DNA of 64,000 bases. Origin: Paraglaciecola sp. L1A13. GTDB lineage: Bacteria > Pseudomonadota > Gammaproteobacteria > Enterobacterales > Alteromonadaceae. The DNA is taken from the NCBI RefSeq assembly GCF_009796745.1, contig NZ_CP047024.1, positions 2,108,001-2,172,000 on the forward strand. Reading direction: 5' to 3'. A program made the translations under genes and the position numbers. The notes beneath the pieces were generated by a model, which saw only the letters and a program-made list of their open reading frames with translations, had not been told where the DNA came from and did no database searches. Below, one piece after another: positions 8,686 to 17,944 of this stretch (position 1 is its first letter; every line of letters starts with the position of its first letter).

Positions 8686-9414
8686 ATGCGATTTCACATC
8701 CTGATTTTCTCTGTAGTCTTAGGTTTTTTCTCAGCTTTTTCGTCTGGGCAGGAGGTCATACGAAGCTCTGTATCCAAAGAGTTTATCAATGGCCTACAAG
8801 TCAAATACCTTAAAAATATTGCCAAACATATGAACATGGAAATTGACATTATTCCGATGCCTTTTGCAAGACGTATTAGGGAATTTCGCCAAGGCAATTT
8901 AGATCTGTTGGTTGGATTGCAACGTGAGAGTGACAAACAAGACGAAGTGCTTTACATCACCCCAAGTTACGAAACATTGAGACATACGTTTTTTGTTCTT
9001 AAAAAGAATATGGGTACTTTACAGACCTTTGCTGATTTAAAGAGCTTGAACATTGGCGTTACTCGCAATGCAAAATATTTTGAAAAATTTAACCAAGAAA
9101 CAAACCTGATAATGCTTCCTGTATCGACACTAAGACAAAAGATAGAGTTATTAATGAAAGGAAGAATTAATACTTTTGTTCATTTTCAAGAGAGTGCGCA
9201 GCCACTGATTATTGAGATGGGTTTGCAAAATGAGATTGTTTTAGCAAAATATCAACCCATAGAAGTGAACAATTATTATGTAACTATCAGTCAAAACTCC
9301 CCGCTTATTGGGAAAAAACATCTGTTTGAATCCGCCGTTAGAGATGCTATCGCCAATAATGAATTTGCCACTATTCGTCGTGAGCACTATGCGTCACATC
9401 CTATCTCAAATTGA
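8686..9414 (+). CDS. periplasmic solute-binding-like protein (SBP_bac_3 fold)
   Basis: A 242-residue exported protein with a signal peptide ending near FSSGQ. The mature part has the two-lobed plan of amino-acid-type substrate-binding proteins: IDIIPMPFARRIREFRQGNLDLLVGL (first lobe and hinge), then SLNIGVTRNAKYFEKF and a return to ITPSYE-type strands. There are no permease or ATPase genes next to it, so it is one of the orphan members that often serve as sensors or partners of two-component or GGDEF proteins rather than transport. The ATG at 8686 has a poor ribosome binding site (TTGGTTTAGTT). The function is otherwise unknown. Confidence 0.75.
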   Translation: MRFHILIFSVVLGFFSAFSSGQEVIRSSVSKEFINGLQVKYLKNIAKHMNMEIDIIPMPFARRIREFRQGNLDLLVGLQRESDKQDEVLYITPSYETLRHTFFVLKKNMGTLQTFADLKSLNIGVTRNAKYFEKFNQETNLIMLPVSTLRQKIELLMKGRINTFVHFQESAQPLIIEMGLQNEIVLAKYQPIEVNNYYVTISQNSPLIGKKHLFESAVRDAIANNEFATIRREHYASHPISN

Positions 9415-9780
9415 TTAGCAACATAGCGCATTAGCAGCTGTAAAAAGCATCAATTCTGCCATATATAGTCGTCAACTAACGCTGTATTCTATCAATTTCA
9501 CCTGTTGCTAAGCGTATATTTGCCTTTACTAATTTTATTAAACCTAAATTGAAATTAGAATCATATAATCATTTTTGCTATTTCAATTGCTAACCAGTCG
9601 ATGGTGAACCAGAGTTATCTTTTATTAGCAAAAATTAGCGTAATAGGCGTAACTCGAATAGCGCCTTTTAACTGTAAGTGCGACCATTCGACGCGACGTT
9701 GTATTTGGCCAAAATGTCAGCCATGGATTTCCTAAAGCACAGCAGTTAACGATGCTTTCGCTAAGCAACTATATAGAGCA
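9415..9780. other. intergenic region between convergent genes
   Basis: No gene seen. A weak hairpin (AGGCG...CGCCT followed by TTTT) at about 9648-9672 could serve as a terminator for the binding-protein gene. The rest is AT-rich and without recognised motifs. Confidence 0.4.
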
Positions 9781-11145
9781 TTAAATACTAATCTCTACCG
9801 GCATATTTTCTTGTTTACGCTGAATATGGCGCAGGCGCAACCCAAGTAATATTGCCGCTGAAGTTAATCCGCAGATAAAGCCAACCCAGAAACCGGCCGC
9901 TGCCATACGCGGCACAATCCAGTCAGTTAATGCTAAAATACAGCCTATTGTCATGCCTATTACCCAATAGGAAATAAAGCTTAAATAAAACATGGCTGCG
10001 GTGTCTTTATAACCGCGCAGTGCAGTAGCTGATACGACTTGAATTGCATCTGAAAATTGAAATATTGCGGCTAGCATCATTAGTCCGGCAGCCATATTAA
10101 TAACGTCGCTATTATTACTATAAAGCTCGCCAATGTGGACCCTGGCAAGATAGGTCATGGTTGCGGTTAATGTAGCTGTGGTTAAGCCCATAAGTAAAGC
10201 CGCTCGGGTGGCCATCTTTGCTTGCAGCGGCTTGCTCTCGCCTAATAAGTGACTAACACGAATACTAGTTGCCATGCCGAGACTAAGAGGCAACATAAAC
10301 ATCAGCGATGAGAAGTTCAGGGCAATCTGATGGGCCGCCACTATGGTAGAGCCAAAAGGGGCAAGCAGAACAGCCACAACAGTGAACAGTGTCACTTCAA
10401 ACAATATGGTTAACGCGATAGGTAAGCCCAATTTTAAGCTAGCCCAAATGTCATGCATATTGGGCGCAAAAATACGGGTGTATAAGGCGTATTGTTGCAG
10501 TTTTTTAGAATTAAGCGTGTAAATCCACGTAGCAAACATCATCGCTACAAACACTAGGCCTGTTGCGATACCACAACCAGCTCCGCCGAATGCAGGCACG
10601 CCAAATTTACCGTAAATAAACACATAGTTAGCCGGTATATTCACCAGTAAACCAATGATCATAATAATCATGCTGGGCTTTGTGATTGATAAACCTTCAC
10701 AGACATTTCTAAGTACCTGATACAAAGCGAAGGCTGGCATGGAATAAAGTACATAGCGAACGTAGTCGATTGTTATGGTGCGTAGCTCGGACTCCATTTC
10801 TATCATCGAAAAGAAAAATGTTAGAAAGGTACTCAGCACTAGCGCGAGTAAAGCAAAAAATAGCGTCAACCACATAACCTGATAACTGGCATTTGCAACC
10901 CTATCAACTTGTTTTGCCCCATTAAAGCGAGAAATAATTGGCGGTAAAGCAAGGGTGAGCCCTTGGATAAAAACCAACATCGGCATGGTAAAGCTAAAGC
11001 CAATGGCAACAGCCGCCATGTCAGTGGCAGAGAAACGTCCAGCCATAATGGTGTCAGACACGCCCATTAATGTTTGGGTTACTTGAGCAATCAATAAAGG
11101 CCACGCCAGATGGGCTAAGGCTTTGAATTCTATTTTTAGGGTCAC
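9781..11145 (-). CDS. MATE-family multidrug efflux transporter
   Basis: A 454-residue inner-membrane antiporter of the MATE family (NorM-like), which exports cationic drugs or metabolites against Na+ or H+. Twelve hydrophobic segments are visible, in two halves with internal similarity; the N-terminal LAWPLLIAQVTQTLMGVSDTIMAGRFSATDMAAVAIG is the family's first-helix signature with the conserved MAGR. Start is a GTG whose last base abuts the moeA stop codon, so the two are translationally coupled. Co-transcription with moeA is conserved-looking but functionally unexplained. Substrate cannot be assigned from sequence. Confidence 0.9.
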   Translation of the reverse strand: MTLKIEFKALAHLAWPLLIAQVTQTLMGVSDTIMAGRFSATDMAAVAIGFSFTMPMLVFIQGLTLALPPIISRFNGAKQVDRVANASYQVMWLTLFFALLALVLSTFLTFFFSMIEMESELRTITIDYVRYVLYSMPAFALYQVLRNVCEGLSITKPSMIIMIIGLLVNIPANYVFIYGKFGVPAFGGAGCGIATGLVFVAMMFATWIYTLNSKKLQQYALYTRIFAPNMHDIWASLKLGLPIALTILFEVTLFTVVAVLLAPFGSTIVAAHQIALNFSSLMFMLPLSLGMATSIRVSHLLGESKPLQAKMATRAALLMGLTTATLTATMTYLARVHIGELYSNNSDVINMAAGLMMLAAIFQFSDAIQVVSATALRGYKDTAAMFYLSFISYWVIGMTIGCILALTDWIVPRMAAAGFWVGFICGLTSAAILLGLRLRHIQRKQENMPVEISI

Positions 11146-12420
11146 TTAATATGCCAATGAAGTAAAAGGTTGTATTTGCACTGTGCTGCCTTGTTCTATG
11201 CTGCCAGTGTCTTGGGGAAGAACGATATAACAATTAGCGTGGGCAATGCTGCTCATCACACCTGAGCCTTGCTTTCCATTTGGGCTAACAAACAGCTCGC
11301 CATTGCTATCAAGCCGGTAGATGCCGCGCTGATAATCGGCCCGTCCGGGCGCTTTGCGTATGTCACAATCGGCTGTGGCATTGAGTAACAGGGTAGGGCG
11401 GCGCGTTTGGCCACTTAAGGTCTCAAGTACCGGTTTGACTAACTGCTCAAACGTCACGTAAGACGATACTGGATTGCCTGGCAACCCACAAAACCATGCT
11501 TGACTGAGCTTACCAAAGGCAAAAGGTTTGCCCGGTTTAATAGCTACTTTCCAAAAATTAACGCTGCCCAGTGCTTGTAATACGTCTTTAACGTAGTCTG
11601 CGTCGCCCACGGATACGCCGCCACATGACAGTACGATATCGCACCGCCTGTCAGCATCTGCGAAAGTTTGTTTTAAACTATTAAGCTTGTCTTCAACAAT
11701 ACCAAAATCGATTACGTTAGCGCCAAATTCTTGCAACATTGCGTGCAGCGCATAACGATTGCTCTCGTAAATTTGTCCTGCTTTTAGCGGTTCACCCGGT
11801 GATACCAATTCGTCACCGGTGGCAATTAAACCCACGTTTAATTTGCGTACCACCAGTACATTGGCAATACCAACTGACGCCAGTAACGACAAATGTGATG
11901 GTAGTAAGCGTGTACCTTTTCTCAGCACAACCGCGCCCTGGGAGATATCTTCACCTGCTCTGCGTACGCTGTTACCTAATTTAGGACGCTGGGTAAATTG
12001 GATTATTTTTGCGTGCGGCTCGTTAGTCTTGTTTGTGCCTGTTGGTGATTTACATTCAGTGGTGTTTTCTTGCATCACGACAGCGTCTGCACCAGCAGGA
12101 ATGATGGCGCCAGTCATAATACGCACACACTGACCTTTGCTGACGGCTCCTTCAAATGGAATACCCGCAAAAGCGCTGCCGACCAATTCCAAGGTATCGT
12201 TTTCTTCTAAGTCAGCTGCAACCATGGCGTAACCATCCATGGCAGAGTTGTCACTAGGGGGAACATTTACCCGTGAAATAACATCTTCGGCCAAAATTCG
12301 TCCACGTCCGTGCATAAGGCTGCATTGTTCATGTTCTTTAACGGCAGAAATTGCACTGCGCATAGCATTTAGCGCTTGTGATATAGGTAACAAACCAGGC
12401 GTGTCGCAACTTACTATCAT
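11146..12420 (-). CDS. moeA: molybdopterin molybdenumtransferase MoeA
   Basis: Inserts molybdate into adenylylated molybdopterin, the last step before guanylation to the bis-MGD used by the nitrate reductase encoded at 18-21 kb. The 424-residue length and four-domain order fit the family. It has PPSDNSAMDGYA (substrate-site loop), GASIMTGA-like VRIMTGAIIPAGADAVVMQE, the MoCF-binding domain with GLIATGDELV, SCGGVSVGDADYVKDVL and KPGKPFAFG, and FCGLPGNPVSS near the end. It lies 142 bases downstream of moeB on the same strand and is coupled to the MATE gene. A molybdenum-cofactor pair beside the nas cluster makes functional sense. Confidence 0.96.
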   Translation of the reverse strand: MIVSCDTPGLLPISQALNAMRSAISAVKEHEQCSLMHGRGRILAEDVISRVNVPPSDNSAMDGYAMVAADLEENDTLELVGSAFAGIPFEGAVSKGQCVRIMTGAIIPAGADAVVMQENTTECKSPTGTNKTNEPHAKIIQFTQRPKLGNSVRRAGEDISQGAVVLRKGTRLLPSHLSLLASVGIANVLVVRKLNVGLIATGDELVSPGEPLKAGQIYESNRYALHAMLQEFGANVIDFGIVEDKLNSLKQTFADADRRCDIVLSCGGVSVGDADYVKDVLQALGSVNFWKVAIKPGKPFAFGKLSQAWFCGLPGNPVSSYVTFEQLVKPVLETLSGQTRRPTLLLNATADCDIRKAPGRADYQRGIYRLDSNGELFVSPNGKQGSGVMSSIAHANCYIVLPQDTGSIEQGSTVQIQPFTSLAY

Positions 12421-12561
12421 AAAATCAGACTACTTAATCGAAAAATAACTTAGCTGCCCAATGTTACTGACATGGAGCATGCAACGAAAGTCTAAATGTG
12501 AAATAAATACCGTGTTATTGGCATTAAAAATCATTGTGTACGCGAGACGCAGGGAATTTAT

Positions 12562-13320
12562 TTAGTGGGCGTTAGCGCAAACACTACATTGTGGGTTTTT
12601 AGGAATTGAGAAACGTTGAAATTGAGCTGAATTTGCGTCGAACAGTAATAATATACCGTTAAGTAGTTCGCCCGTGCCGGTTAACAGTTTAATGGCTTCT
12701 AATGCCTGCATGCTGCCGATAACACCGACTAATGGCGGAATAACGCCAGCTTCAATGCAGCTTAGTTGCTGTTCAGGGAATACATAGCTTAGGCATTGAT
12801 AGCAAGGACCATTTTGATCCATTAGGTATGTGCTTATCTGCCCTTCAAATCGAATGGCGGCGCCGCTAATAAGGGGCACTTTATGGGTAAAACACAAGGC
12901 ATTAATTTGTTGGCGTGTGGCTAGATTATCGGTGCAGTCTAGTACAATGTTATGCTGAGCGATTTGCTGACCCAATGCGGTATCGTCTAAACGTTGGGCA
13001 ATTGTATTAATTACGCACTGACCATTATTGCTATTAAGCGTTGCTTTAGCGGATTCAACTTTTTTCATGCCCACATCTTGCTCGTGATGCAATACTTGTC
13101 TGTGTAAGTTAGATAACTCAACCACATCGTTGTCTACTAACGTTACTTCACCAATACCTGCACTGACAACATACTGCGCTGCAGCGCAGCCCAATCCCCC
13201 TACACCTATGATCAACACTTTTGCTGCCATAAGAGCCTCTTGACCATCAAGATCAATACCTGGCAGTAAGATCTGCCGTGCATAACGCAAAGCAAGTTCT
13301 TTGGTAATGGTAGGGGTCAT
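12562..13320 (-). CDS. moeB: molybdopterin-synthase adenylyltransferase MoeB
   Basis: Activates the C-terminal glycine of MoaD by adenylation so that it can be thiocarboxylated for molybdopterin synthesis. The 252-residue protein has the E1-type nucleotide loop GVGGLGCAAAQYV, the metal/ATP-site DNDVVELSNLHRQ, CTDNLATRQQINALC, and two zinc CxxC pairs (CYQC and CSVC). It has no rhodanese tail, unlike the gene at the left edge of the window. Between it and moeA lies 141 bases without a clear terminator, so one transcript is possible; the TraB-like gene is 38 bases upstream, also on the same strand. Confidence 0.95.
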   Translation of the reverse strand: MTPTITKELALRYARQILLPGIDLDGQEALMAAKVLIIGVGGLGCAAAQYVVSAGIGEVTLVDNDVVELSNLHRQVLHHEQDVGMKKVESAKATLNSNNGQCVINTIAQRLDDTALGQQIAQHNIVLDCTDNLATRQQINALCFTHKVPLISGAAIRFEGQISTYLMDQNGPCYQCLSYVFPEQQLSCIEAGVIPPLVGVIGSMQALEAIKLLTGTGELLNGILLLFDANSAQFQRFSIPKNPQCSVCANAH

Positions 13321-13358
13321 AATATCCTGTCAGTTTTTCTGGAATTATATCGCTTCAG

Positions 13359-14228
13359 TTATAGCTTTTCGATGCTATAGCCTTGGGCTTTTAGTTGCGT
13401 AAGTACGCTGTCTTCCCCAGCTAGATGCATCGCGCCGACCATAATGAATTCTACCTCAGAGGTTTTTAACATATCTTCAATTTGTGGCATCCAGTTTGCG
13501 TTTCGTGTGACCAGTAAATCTTGGTATATTTGCCCGTAATCGGCTTTAAACGGCGCGATGCTGATTTCCGCCATTTTTTGCATATCACCTTCGCGCCAAC
13601 TTGTGCGCATATCACCAATTATGGCTGGCATTTTTGTAATATCTCGTAGGGTATAATCTATTAACGCATCGTTATCGTTGCCGCCCATATTTGCCAAAAA
13701 ACCTAGTTGTTCGTCTGGGGTTTCAAGCCACTTAATCGCTTTGCTGTCTTGTGTTCCTCTATCTGCGTAAAACTGATCAACGCCCTCGCTGGTAAAACCA
13801 AGACCTTGTAGTTCGATCACGCTCAACGTAATGCTGATAAGACTCGGCTTCATCGCTGCCATTTGTGCAATAGGAATTCCGCGCTCGCTAAGATGCGCTT
13901 CAAGTTTTGCGTAACTGTCAGCCGATAGATCGTCTTTTAATGTGCGACCATCGGTATACGTCATCATTGACAGCATTTTTTGCTGAAATTCGACACCTTT
14001 TAGGGCTGACATGTCTGTTTCGAATACAAGGGTTGATGACTTTTGATACGCGATGCTGTATTCATCGGGTAGTGGGTAATCTTCGGGCGCTAGAATATGA
14101 ATGGTACCGCCTATGTATAAGCTATTTTCACCCGATGTGACTTTCCATACGGAAGCGGCATCAACGGTTGCTGTGAGCATGGATGCGGCAGCGATTAATG
14201 GCAGCGAAAATGAGCGAAATAGTGACAT
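13359..14228 (-). CDS. TraB/GumN-family exported protein
   Basis: A 289-residue protein of the TraB/GumN (PF01963-type) family. A signal peptide ends at VDAAS near residue 25. The family's paired motifs are present: SLYIGGTIHIL near the N-terminus and FIMVGAMHLAGEDSVLTQL near the C-terminus, where the two GxxH-containing elements form the putative metal/hydrolase site related to the Tiki proteases. The biological role in bacteria is not established. It is the first gene of the leftward group TraB-moeB-moeA-MATE, and shares its upstream region with the divergent nir operon. Confidence 0.88.
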   Translation of the reverse strand: MSLFRSFSLPLIAAASMLTATVDAASVWKVTSGENSLYIGGTIHILAPEDYPLPDEYSIAYQKSSTLVFETDMSALKGVEFQQKMLSMMTYTDGRTLKDDLSADSYAKLEAHLSERGIPIAQMAAMKPSLISITLSVIELQGLGFTSEGVDQFYADRGTQDSKAIKWLETPDEQLGFLANMGGNDNDALIDYTLRDITKMPAIIGDMRTSWREGDMQKMAEISIAPFKADYGQIYQDLLVTRNANWMPQIEDMLKTSEVEFIMVGAMHLAGEDSVLTQLKAQGYSIEKL

Positions 14229-14581
14229 AATGAGATGTCTTCCTTTGCATGATTGTGGATAGATGTTGTTGAGTACTACCCGTTAAATCAGTGGAGGTAG
14301 ACAGATGTAACAAGTTCGTGTATCGGCCAGTGTGCCGCTTTTGGCAACACAAGGGAAACAAAAATGTTGGCTTGTGTGCTGTTTGTTCAAACAAGCAGCA
14401 TTTTTTGCGGTGAAACGACAAATTTTGCACTTGCCTTTACTGCTGGAAACGCTTTGATAAAACGTTTGTTACTGCTCTCACCACTATTATACTCACCACC
14501 GTAATAAGCACTATATATCTTTATATTTATAATATTTATCGCCTATGCACATGACTACGCTTTGCTCCAATTTCGACTTTT
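14229..14581. other. divergent intergenic region, upstream half
   Basis: Between the TraB-like gene (leftward) and the nir operon control region. No gene seen. It should hold the TraB promoter; AT-rich runs around 14500-14550 could contribute to bending between an NtrC site and the sigma-54 promoter downstream. Confidence 0.4.
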
Positions 14582-14598
14582 TGCACCAATGTAATGCA
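14582..14598 (+). promoter_or_regulatory. putative NtrC-binding dyad upstream of nirB
   Basis: TGCACCAATGTAATGCA is a 17-base dyad with the TGCAC...TGCA half-sites and spacing of NtrC sites (one base off in the right half). It lies about 65 bases upstream of the sigma-54 promoter, on the closer side for an enhancer. Inference by similarity to the known consensus. Confidence 0.6.
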
Positions 14599-14658
14599 CA
14601 GTGTTTTAATTAATATAATTTTTTATTTATAACATTATGATTAATAAGGATTAAATTT

Positions 14659-14676
14659 TTGGCAAAAATCCTGCAT
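14659..14676 (+). promoter_or_regulatory. sigma-54 promoter of the nir-nas operon
   Basis: TTGGCAAAAATCCTGCAT has the invariant GG (14661-14662) and GC (14673-14674) separated by exactly ten bases, as in -24/-12 promoters. Transcription should begin near 14686, leaving a leader of about 165 bases before nirB. Confidence 0.75.
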
Positions 14677-14685
14677 TAGTTTTAA

Positions 14686-14807
14686 TACACCACCCGGATG
14701 TTATCCGTGTTTTAAAATTTATGTGCCGTGTTAGCAATAGCGTTAAACACAGAACAGGCAAAGAAGCCCACTTTGATTGAATTCATCAGTCTCGTGGGCT
14801 TTTTTTA
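14686..14807 (+). promoter_or_regulatory. nirB leader with tandem hairpins and terminator (likely NasT antitermination target)
   Basis: The leader has three structures in order: a short hairpin CGGAT/ATCCG (14695-14707); a longer one in which TGCC-GTGTT (14724-14732) pairs with AACAC...GGCA (14746-14760); and a terminator, AAGCCCAC (14764-14771) with GTGGGCTT then a T run (14794-14807), whose long loop contains TGAT/ATCA. A terminator inside the leader, 45 bases before the nirB start, means transcription must be antiterminated. ANTAR regulators such as NasT, encoded downstream, act this way by binding a two-hairpin RNA just before a terminator. The hairpin loops do not clearly show the A1/G4 hexaloop of the consensus, so the exact binding element is unproven. 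Confidence 0.7.
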
Positions 14808-14851
14808 TGAGCAAAATTTAGTTGAGAAAATTCATCGACCAGGGGATCAAC

Positions 14852-17431
14852 ATGTCAGCAAATACAATAAACATAGTCGTGGTAGGAAATGGAATGGTAG
14901 GGCACCATTTTGTGGAACAAATCACCAGCCATGGAGAAACCGACAGTGCAGTAACCTATAACGTGACTGTGTTATCTGCAGAGCCACGATTAGCGTATGA
15001 CAGGGTGCACCTTTCTGAATATTTTTCAGGCAAGACAGCTAATGATTTAGCGTTAACGACCCCTAAACAATATGAAGCTCTTGGCGTTGATTTTCATCTT
15101 GATGCTGCAGTGGTGGATATTGATAAGCAAGCTAAATTGGTTAAAACCAAGTCTGGGCAGACCTTTGCTTATGACAAATTGATTATGGCTACTGGCTCGT
15201 ACCCGTTTGTCCCACCCATTGAAGGCAATGATCAGCCTCATTGTTTGGTCTACCGAACTATCGAAGATTTAGAAGATATTAGCGCCTCATCCAAAGTCAG
15301 TAAAACGGGTGTTGTAGTGGGCGGCGGTTTATTGGGCTTAGAAGCGGCAAATGCTCTTCGCGAAGCCGGTCTTGAAACCCATGTGGTCGAATTTGCCCCA
15401 CAGTTGATGGCAGTGCAAGTTGATACGGGGGGCGGGCGCTTATTAAAAGATAAAATTGAATCACTTGGGGTGAAAGTTCATACCCAAAAAGCTACCCAAC
15501 GTATTGAAGCCGGTCAAACGAGTCGATACCGCATGTGTTTTGCTGATGGTGACTTCCTTGAAACAGATATGATTTTATTCTCAGCGGGTATTCGTCCTCA
15601 AGACACCTTGGCACGCCAATATGATTTAACCATTGGTGAACGCGGTGGCATTGTGGTGAATAATCATTGTTTAACCTCTGACCCAGATATTTATGCCATA
15701 GGCGAATGTGCTCTGTGGAATAACTTTATATTCGGTTTGGTTGCCCCTGGTTACACTATGGCCCGTGCCGCTGCAAGTCATATTACCGGTGGAGACGTCG
15801 AATTTTTAGGCGCTGACATGAGTACAAAACTTAAGTTGATGGGCGTTGAAGTGGGGTCAATCGGTGATGCTCACGGACGTATACCAGGCGCTCAGACATA
15901 TATTTATGAAAACCAACCAGATGGCGTGTATAAAAAAATAGTCGTGAATCATGAGCAAAGTGTATTACTTGGCGCCGTATTAGTGGGTGACACGAGTGAC
16001 TACGACACGTTATTACAGTATGCCCTAAATGGTATTGATTTACCTGAGCACCCTGAAAGTCTTATTTTACCTGCATCTGGCGATGCACCTGCCGGTTTAG
16101 GGGCCGATGCCTTGCCTGACACCGCGACTATTTGTTCATGCCACAACGTATCAAAAGGCGACATCATTGCAGCCTTCGATGGTGGCGCGTGCGACTTATC
16201 CGCTATTAAATCATGCACTAAAGCGAGCACAGGATGTGGTGGTTGTTCTGCTTTATTAAAAACTGTAGTAGACAGCGAGCTAAGTAAGCGCGGTGTTGAA
16301 GTCAAAAAAGATATCTGTGAACACTTTGCCTATTCGCGCCAAGAGCTTTATCACATGGTTAAGGTTGGAAAAATCAAAACGTTTGACGCGTTAATCGAAA
16401 AACACGGTCACGGTTTAGGATGCGAAATTTGTAAACCTGCAGTGGGCTCTATAATGGCGTCGGTGTGGAATGACTTTGTATTAGAAAAACCGCATGTAGC
16501 CTTGCAAGACACCAATGATACCTACCTTGGCAATATGCAGAAAAATGGTACGTATTCTGTTGTACCGCGTATCGCTGGCGGCGAAATTACCCCAGATAAA
16601 TTAATCGTGCTTGGCCAAGTGGCTAAAAAATACAACTTGTATACCAAAGTCACAGGTGGTCAGCGTATCGATTTATTCGGTGCTCGAGTTGAACAGTTAC
16701 CCCCTATTTGGGAAGCACTTATTGCAGCCGGATTTGAAACTGGTCATGCCTATGCGAAATCGTTACGTACCGTGAAATCATGTGTGGGCAGTACTTGGTG
16801 TCGTTATGGCGTACAAGATTCTGTAGGCAAAGCGATTGATCTAGAGAATCGTTATAAAGGTCTTCGCGCACCGCATAAAATAAAATTTGGCGTTTCAGGT
16901 TGTACCCGGGAATGTGCTGAGGCGCAAAGTAAAGACATTGGTATTATCGCTACGGAAAACGGCTGGAACTTATACGTGTGTGGTAATGGTGGTATGAAAC
17001 CGCGCCACGGAGATTTATTTGCTACCGATTTAGATGACGCGACCTTAGTGAAGTATATCGACCGAGTGCTGATGTTCTACGTGGCAACCGCAGACCGTTT
17101 GCAACGTACCTCAGTATGGCTGGAAAATCTCGAGGGTGGTTTAGCATATTTACAGGACGTAGTGATCAATGATTCGCTGGGTTTAGCCGAAGAATTAGAA
17201 CAGCAAATGCAGCACATTGAAGATACTTACCAATGTGAATGGAAAACAGCTATTGAAAGTGAATCATCACGTAAGCGGTTCCGTCAGTTTGTAAACAGTG
17301 ACGAAAGTGACAAACAAGTTGTGTTTGTGCAAGAACGTGAGCAAATTCGCCCAGCCACAGAATCTGAGCTTGAAGCATTAGACGCTGGCGTAAAAGGCCC
17401 GCAAGAAATAATCGATGTTGAGTTGGTGTAA
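14852..17431 (+). CDS. nirB: assimilatory nitrite reductase (NADH), large subunit
   Basis: Reduces nitrite to ammonium with six electrons from NAD(P)H in the cytoplasm. Domains: pyridine nucleotide-disulfide oxidoreductase part (about 5-300; VVVGNGMVGHHF FAD loop, GGGLLGLEAANALREAGLETHVVE NAD loop, IYAIGECA); two BFD-like [2Fe-2S] segments (CSCHNVSKGD with CGGC; then GLGCEICKP); ferredoxin half domain; and sulfite/nitrite reductase core with siroheme-[4Fe-4S] ligands C644, C650, C684 and C688 (SCVGSTWCR and SGCTRECAE). The start chosen is the ATG at 14852 with AGGGGA ribosome binding site; a TTG 30 bases earlier is unlikely. It is the first gene of nirB-nirD-nasA-cobA-trpD2, with NtrC/sigma-54 and antitermination control upstream. 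Confidence 0.97.
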   Translation: MSANTINIVVVGNGMVGHHFVEQITSHGETDSAVTYNVTVLSAEPRLAYDRVHLSEYFSGKTANDLALTTPKQYEALGVDFHLDAAVVDIDKQAKLVKTKSGQTFAYDKLIMATGSYPFVPPIEGNDQPHCLVYRTIEDLEDISASSKVSKTGVVVGGGLLGLEAANALREAGLETHVVEFAPQLMAVQVDTGGGRLLKDKIESLGVKVHTQKATQRIEAGQTSRYRMCFADGDFLETDMILFSAGIRPQDTLARQYDLTIGERGGIVVNNHCLTSDPDIYAIGECALWNNFIFGLVAPGYTMARAAASHITGGDVEFLGADMSTKLKLMGVEVGSIGDAHGRIPGAQTYIYENQPDGVYKKIVVNHEQSVLLGAVLVGDTSDYDTLLQYALNGIDLPEHPESLILPASGDAPAGLGADALPDTATICSCHNVSKGDIIAAFDGGACDLSAIKSCTKASTGCGGCSALLKTVVDSELSKRGVEVKKDICEHFAYSRQELYHMVKVGKIKTFDALIEKHGHGLGCEICKPAVGSIMASVWNDFVLEKPHVALQDTNDTYLGNMQKNGTYSVVPRIAGGEITPDKLIVLGQVAKKYNLYTKVTGGQRIDLFGARVEQLPPIWEALIAAGFETGHAYAKSLRTVKSCVGSTWCRYGVQDSVGKAIDLENRYKGLRAPHKIKFGVSGCTRECAEAQSKDIGIIATENGWNLYVCGNGGMKPRHGDLFATDLDDATLVKYIDRVLMFYVATADRLQRTSVWLENLEGGLAYLQDVVINDSLGLAEELEQQMQHIEDTYQCEWKTAIESESSRKRFRQFVNSDESDKQVVFVQEREQIRPATESELEALDAGVKGPQEIIDVELV

Positions 17432-17441
17432 GGAGTAATTT

Positions 17442-17786
17442 ATGAGCGAAGCTAAAAATTGGACTGATATTTGTAATCTCGATGATTTAGTCGATAACTC
17501 CGGCGTTTGTGCACTCATAAACGGTGAACAGGTCGCTATTTTCAAAATTAACCAACAAGGCGAATCACACTTTTATGCCATAAGCAACTGGGATCCTATT
17601 GGAAAAGCGAACGTACTTTATCGTGGATTAGTCGGCTCAGTTGCAGATAAAACAGTGGTGATTTCTCCTTTGTATAAACAGCGTTATTGTTTAACAAGCG
17701 GAGAATGTTTGGATGACGAGCAGCGTCATGTGGATGTGTATGGTGTGCGCGTTGAAGGAAGTAAGGTACAACTGGCTGTTGCTTAA
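17442..17786 (+). CDS. nirD: assimilatory nitrite reductase small subunit (Rieske-like fold)
   Basis: A 114-residue partner of NirB, starting 10 bases after its stop with a GGAG ribosome binding site. It has the Rieske fold, with ISNWDPIGKANVLYRGLVG and SPLYKQRYCLTSGECLDDE, but as usual for proteobacterial NirD the Cys/His cluster ligands are absent (the corresponding loops carry no CxH pair), so it binds no iron-sulfur centre and acts as a structural or assembly partner. Confidence 0.95.
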   Translation: MSEAKNWTDICNLDDLVDNSGVCALINGEQVAIFKINQQGESHFYAISNWDPIGKANVLYRGLVGSVADKTVVISPLYKQRYCLTSGECLDDEQRHVDVYGVRVEGSKVQLAVA

Positions 17787-17805
17787 TATTCATACCACCG
17801 CTGGT

Positions 17806-17857
17806 TAATACATTTAGCCGATAGCGCAATGTTGCGCTATCAACCCTCGATGTATTA
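17806..17857 (+). repeat. nested perfect inverted repeat between nirD and nasA
   Basis: An inner ten-base palindrome (GATAGCGCAA at 17820-17829 with TTGCGCTATC at 17832-17841, two-base loop) sits within an outer pair TAATACAT (17806-17813) and ATGTATTA (17850-17857). There is no T tract, so it is probably not a terminator; a role in RNA processing or in stabilising the nirBD message relative to nasA is possible. Confidence 0.75.
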
Positions 17858-17944
17858 CGCCAAGGCCATTAAGTTTTGATATTAAATTTGGCTCTCGTCA
17901 GCCCAGCAAACCCACGTTATTCAAATATGCATAAGGCCATCGCC

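Noticed and set aside
14724..14760. Consensus ANTAR two-hairpin RNA with A1/G4 hexaloops
   Set aside because: The loop that can be drawn (AATAGC) has A at 1 but G at 5; I therefore call the leader by its terminator and context only, not by a matched motif.
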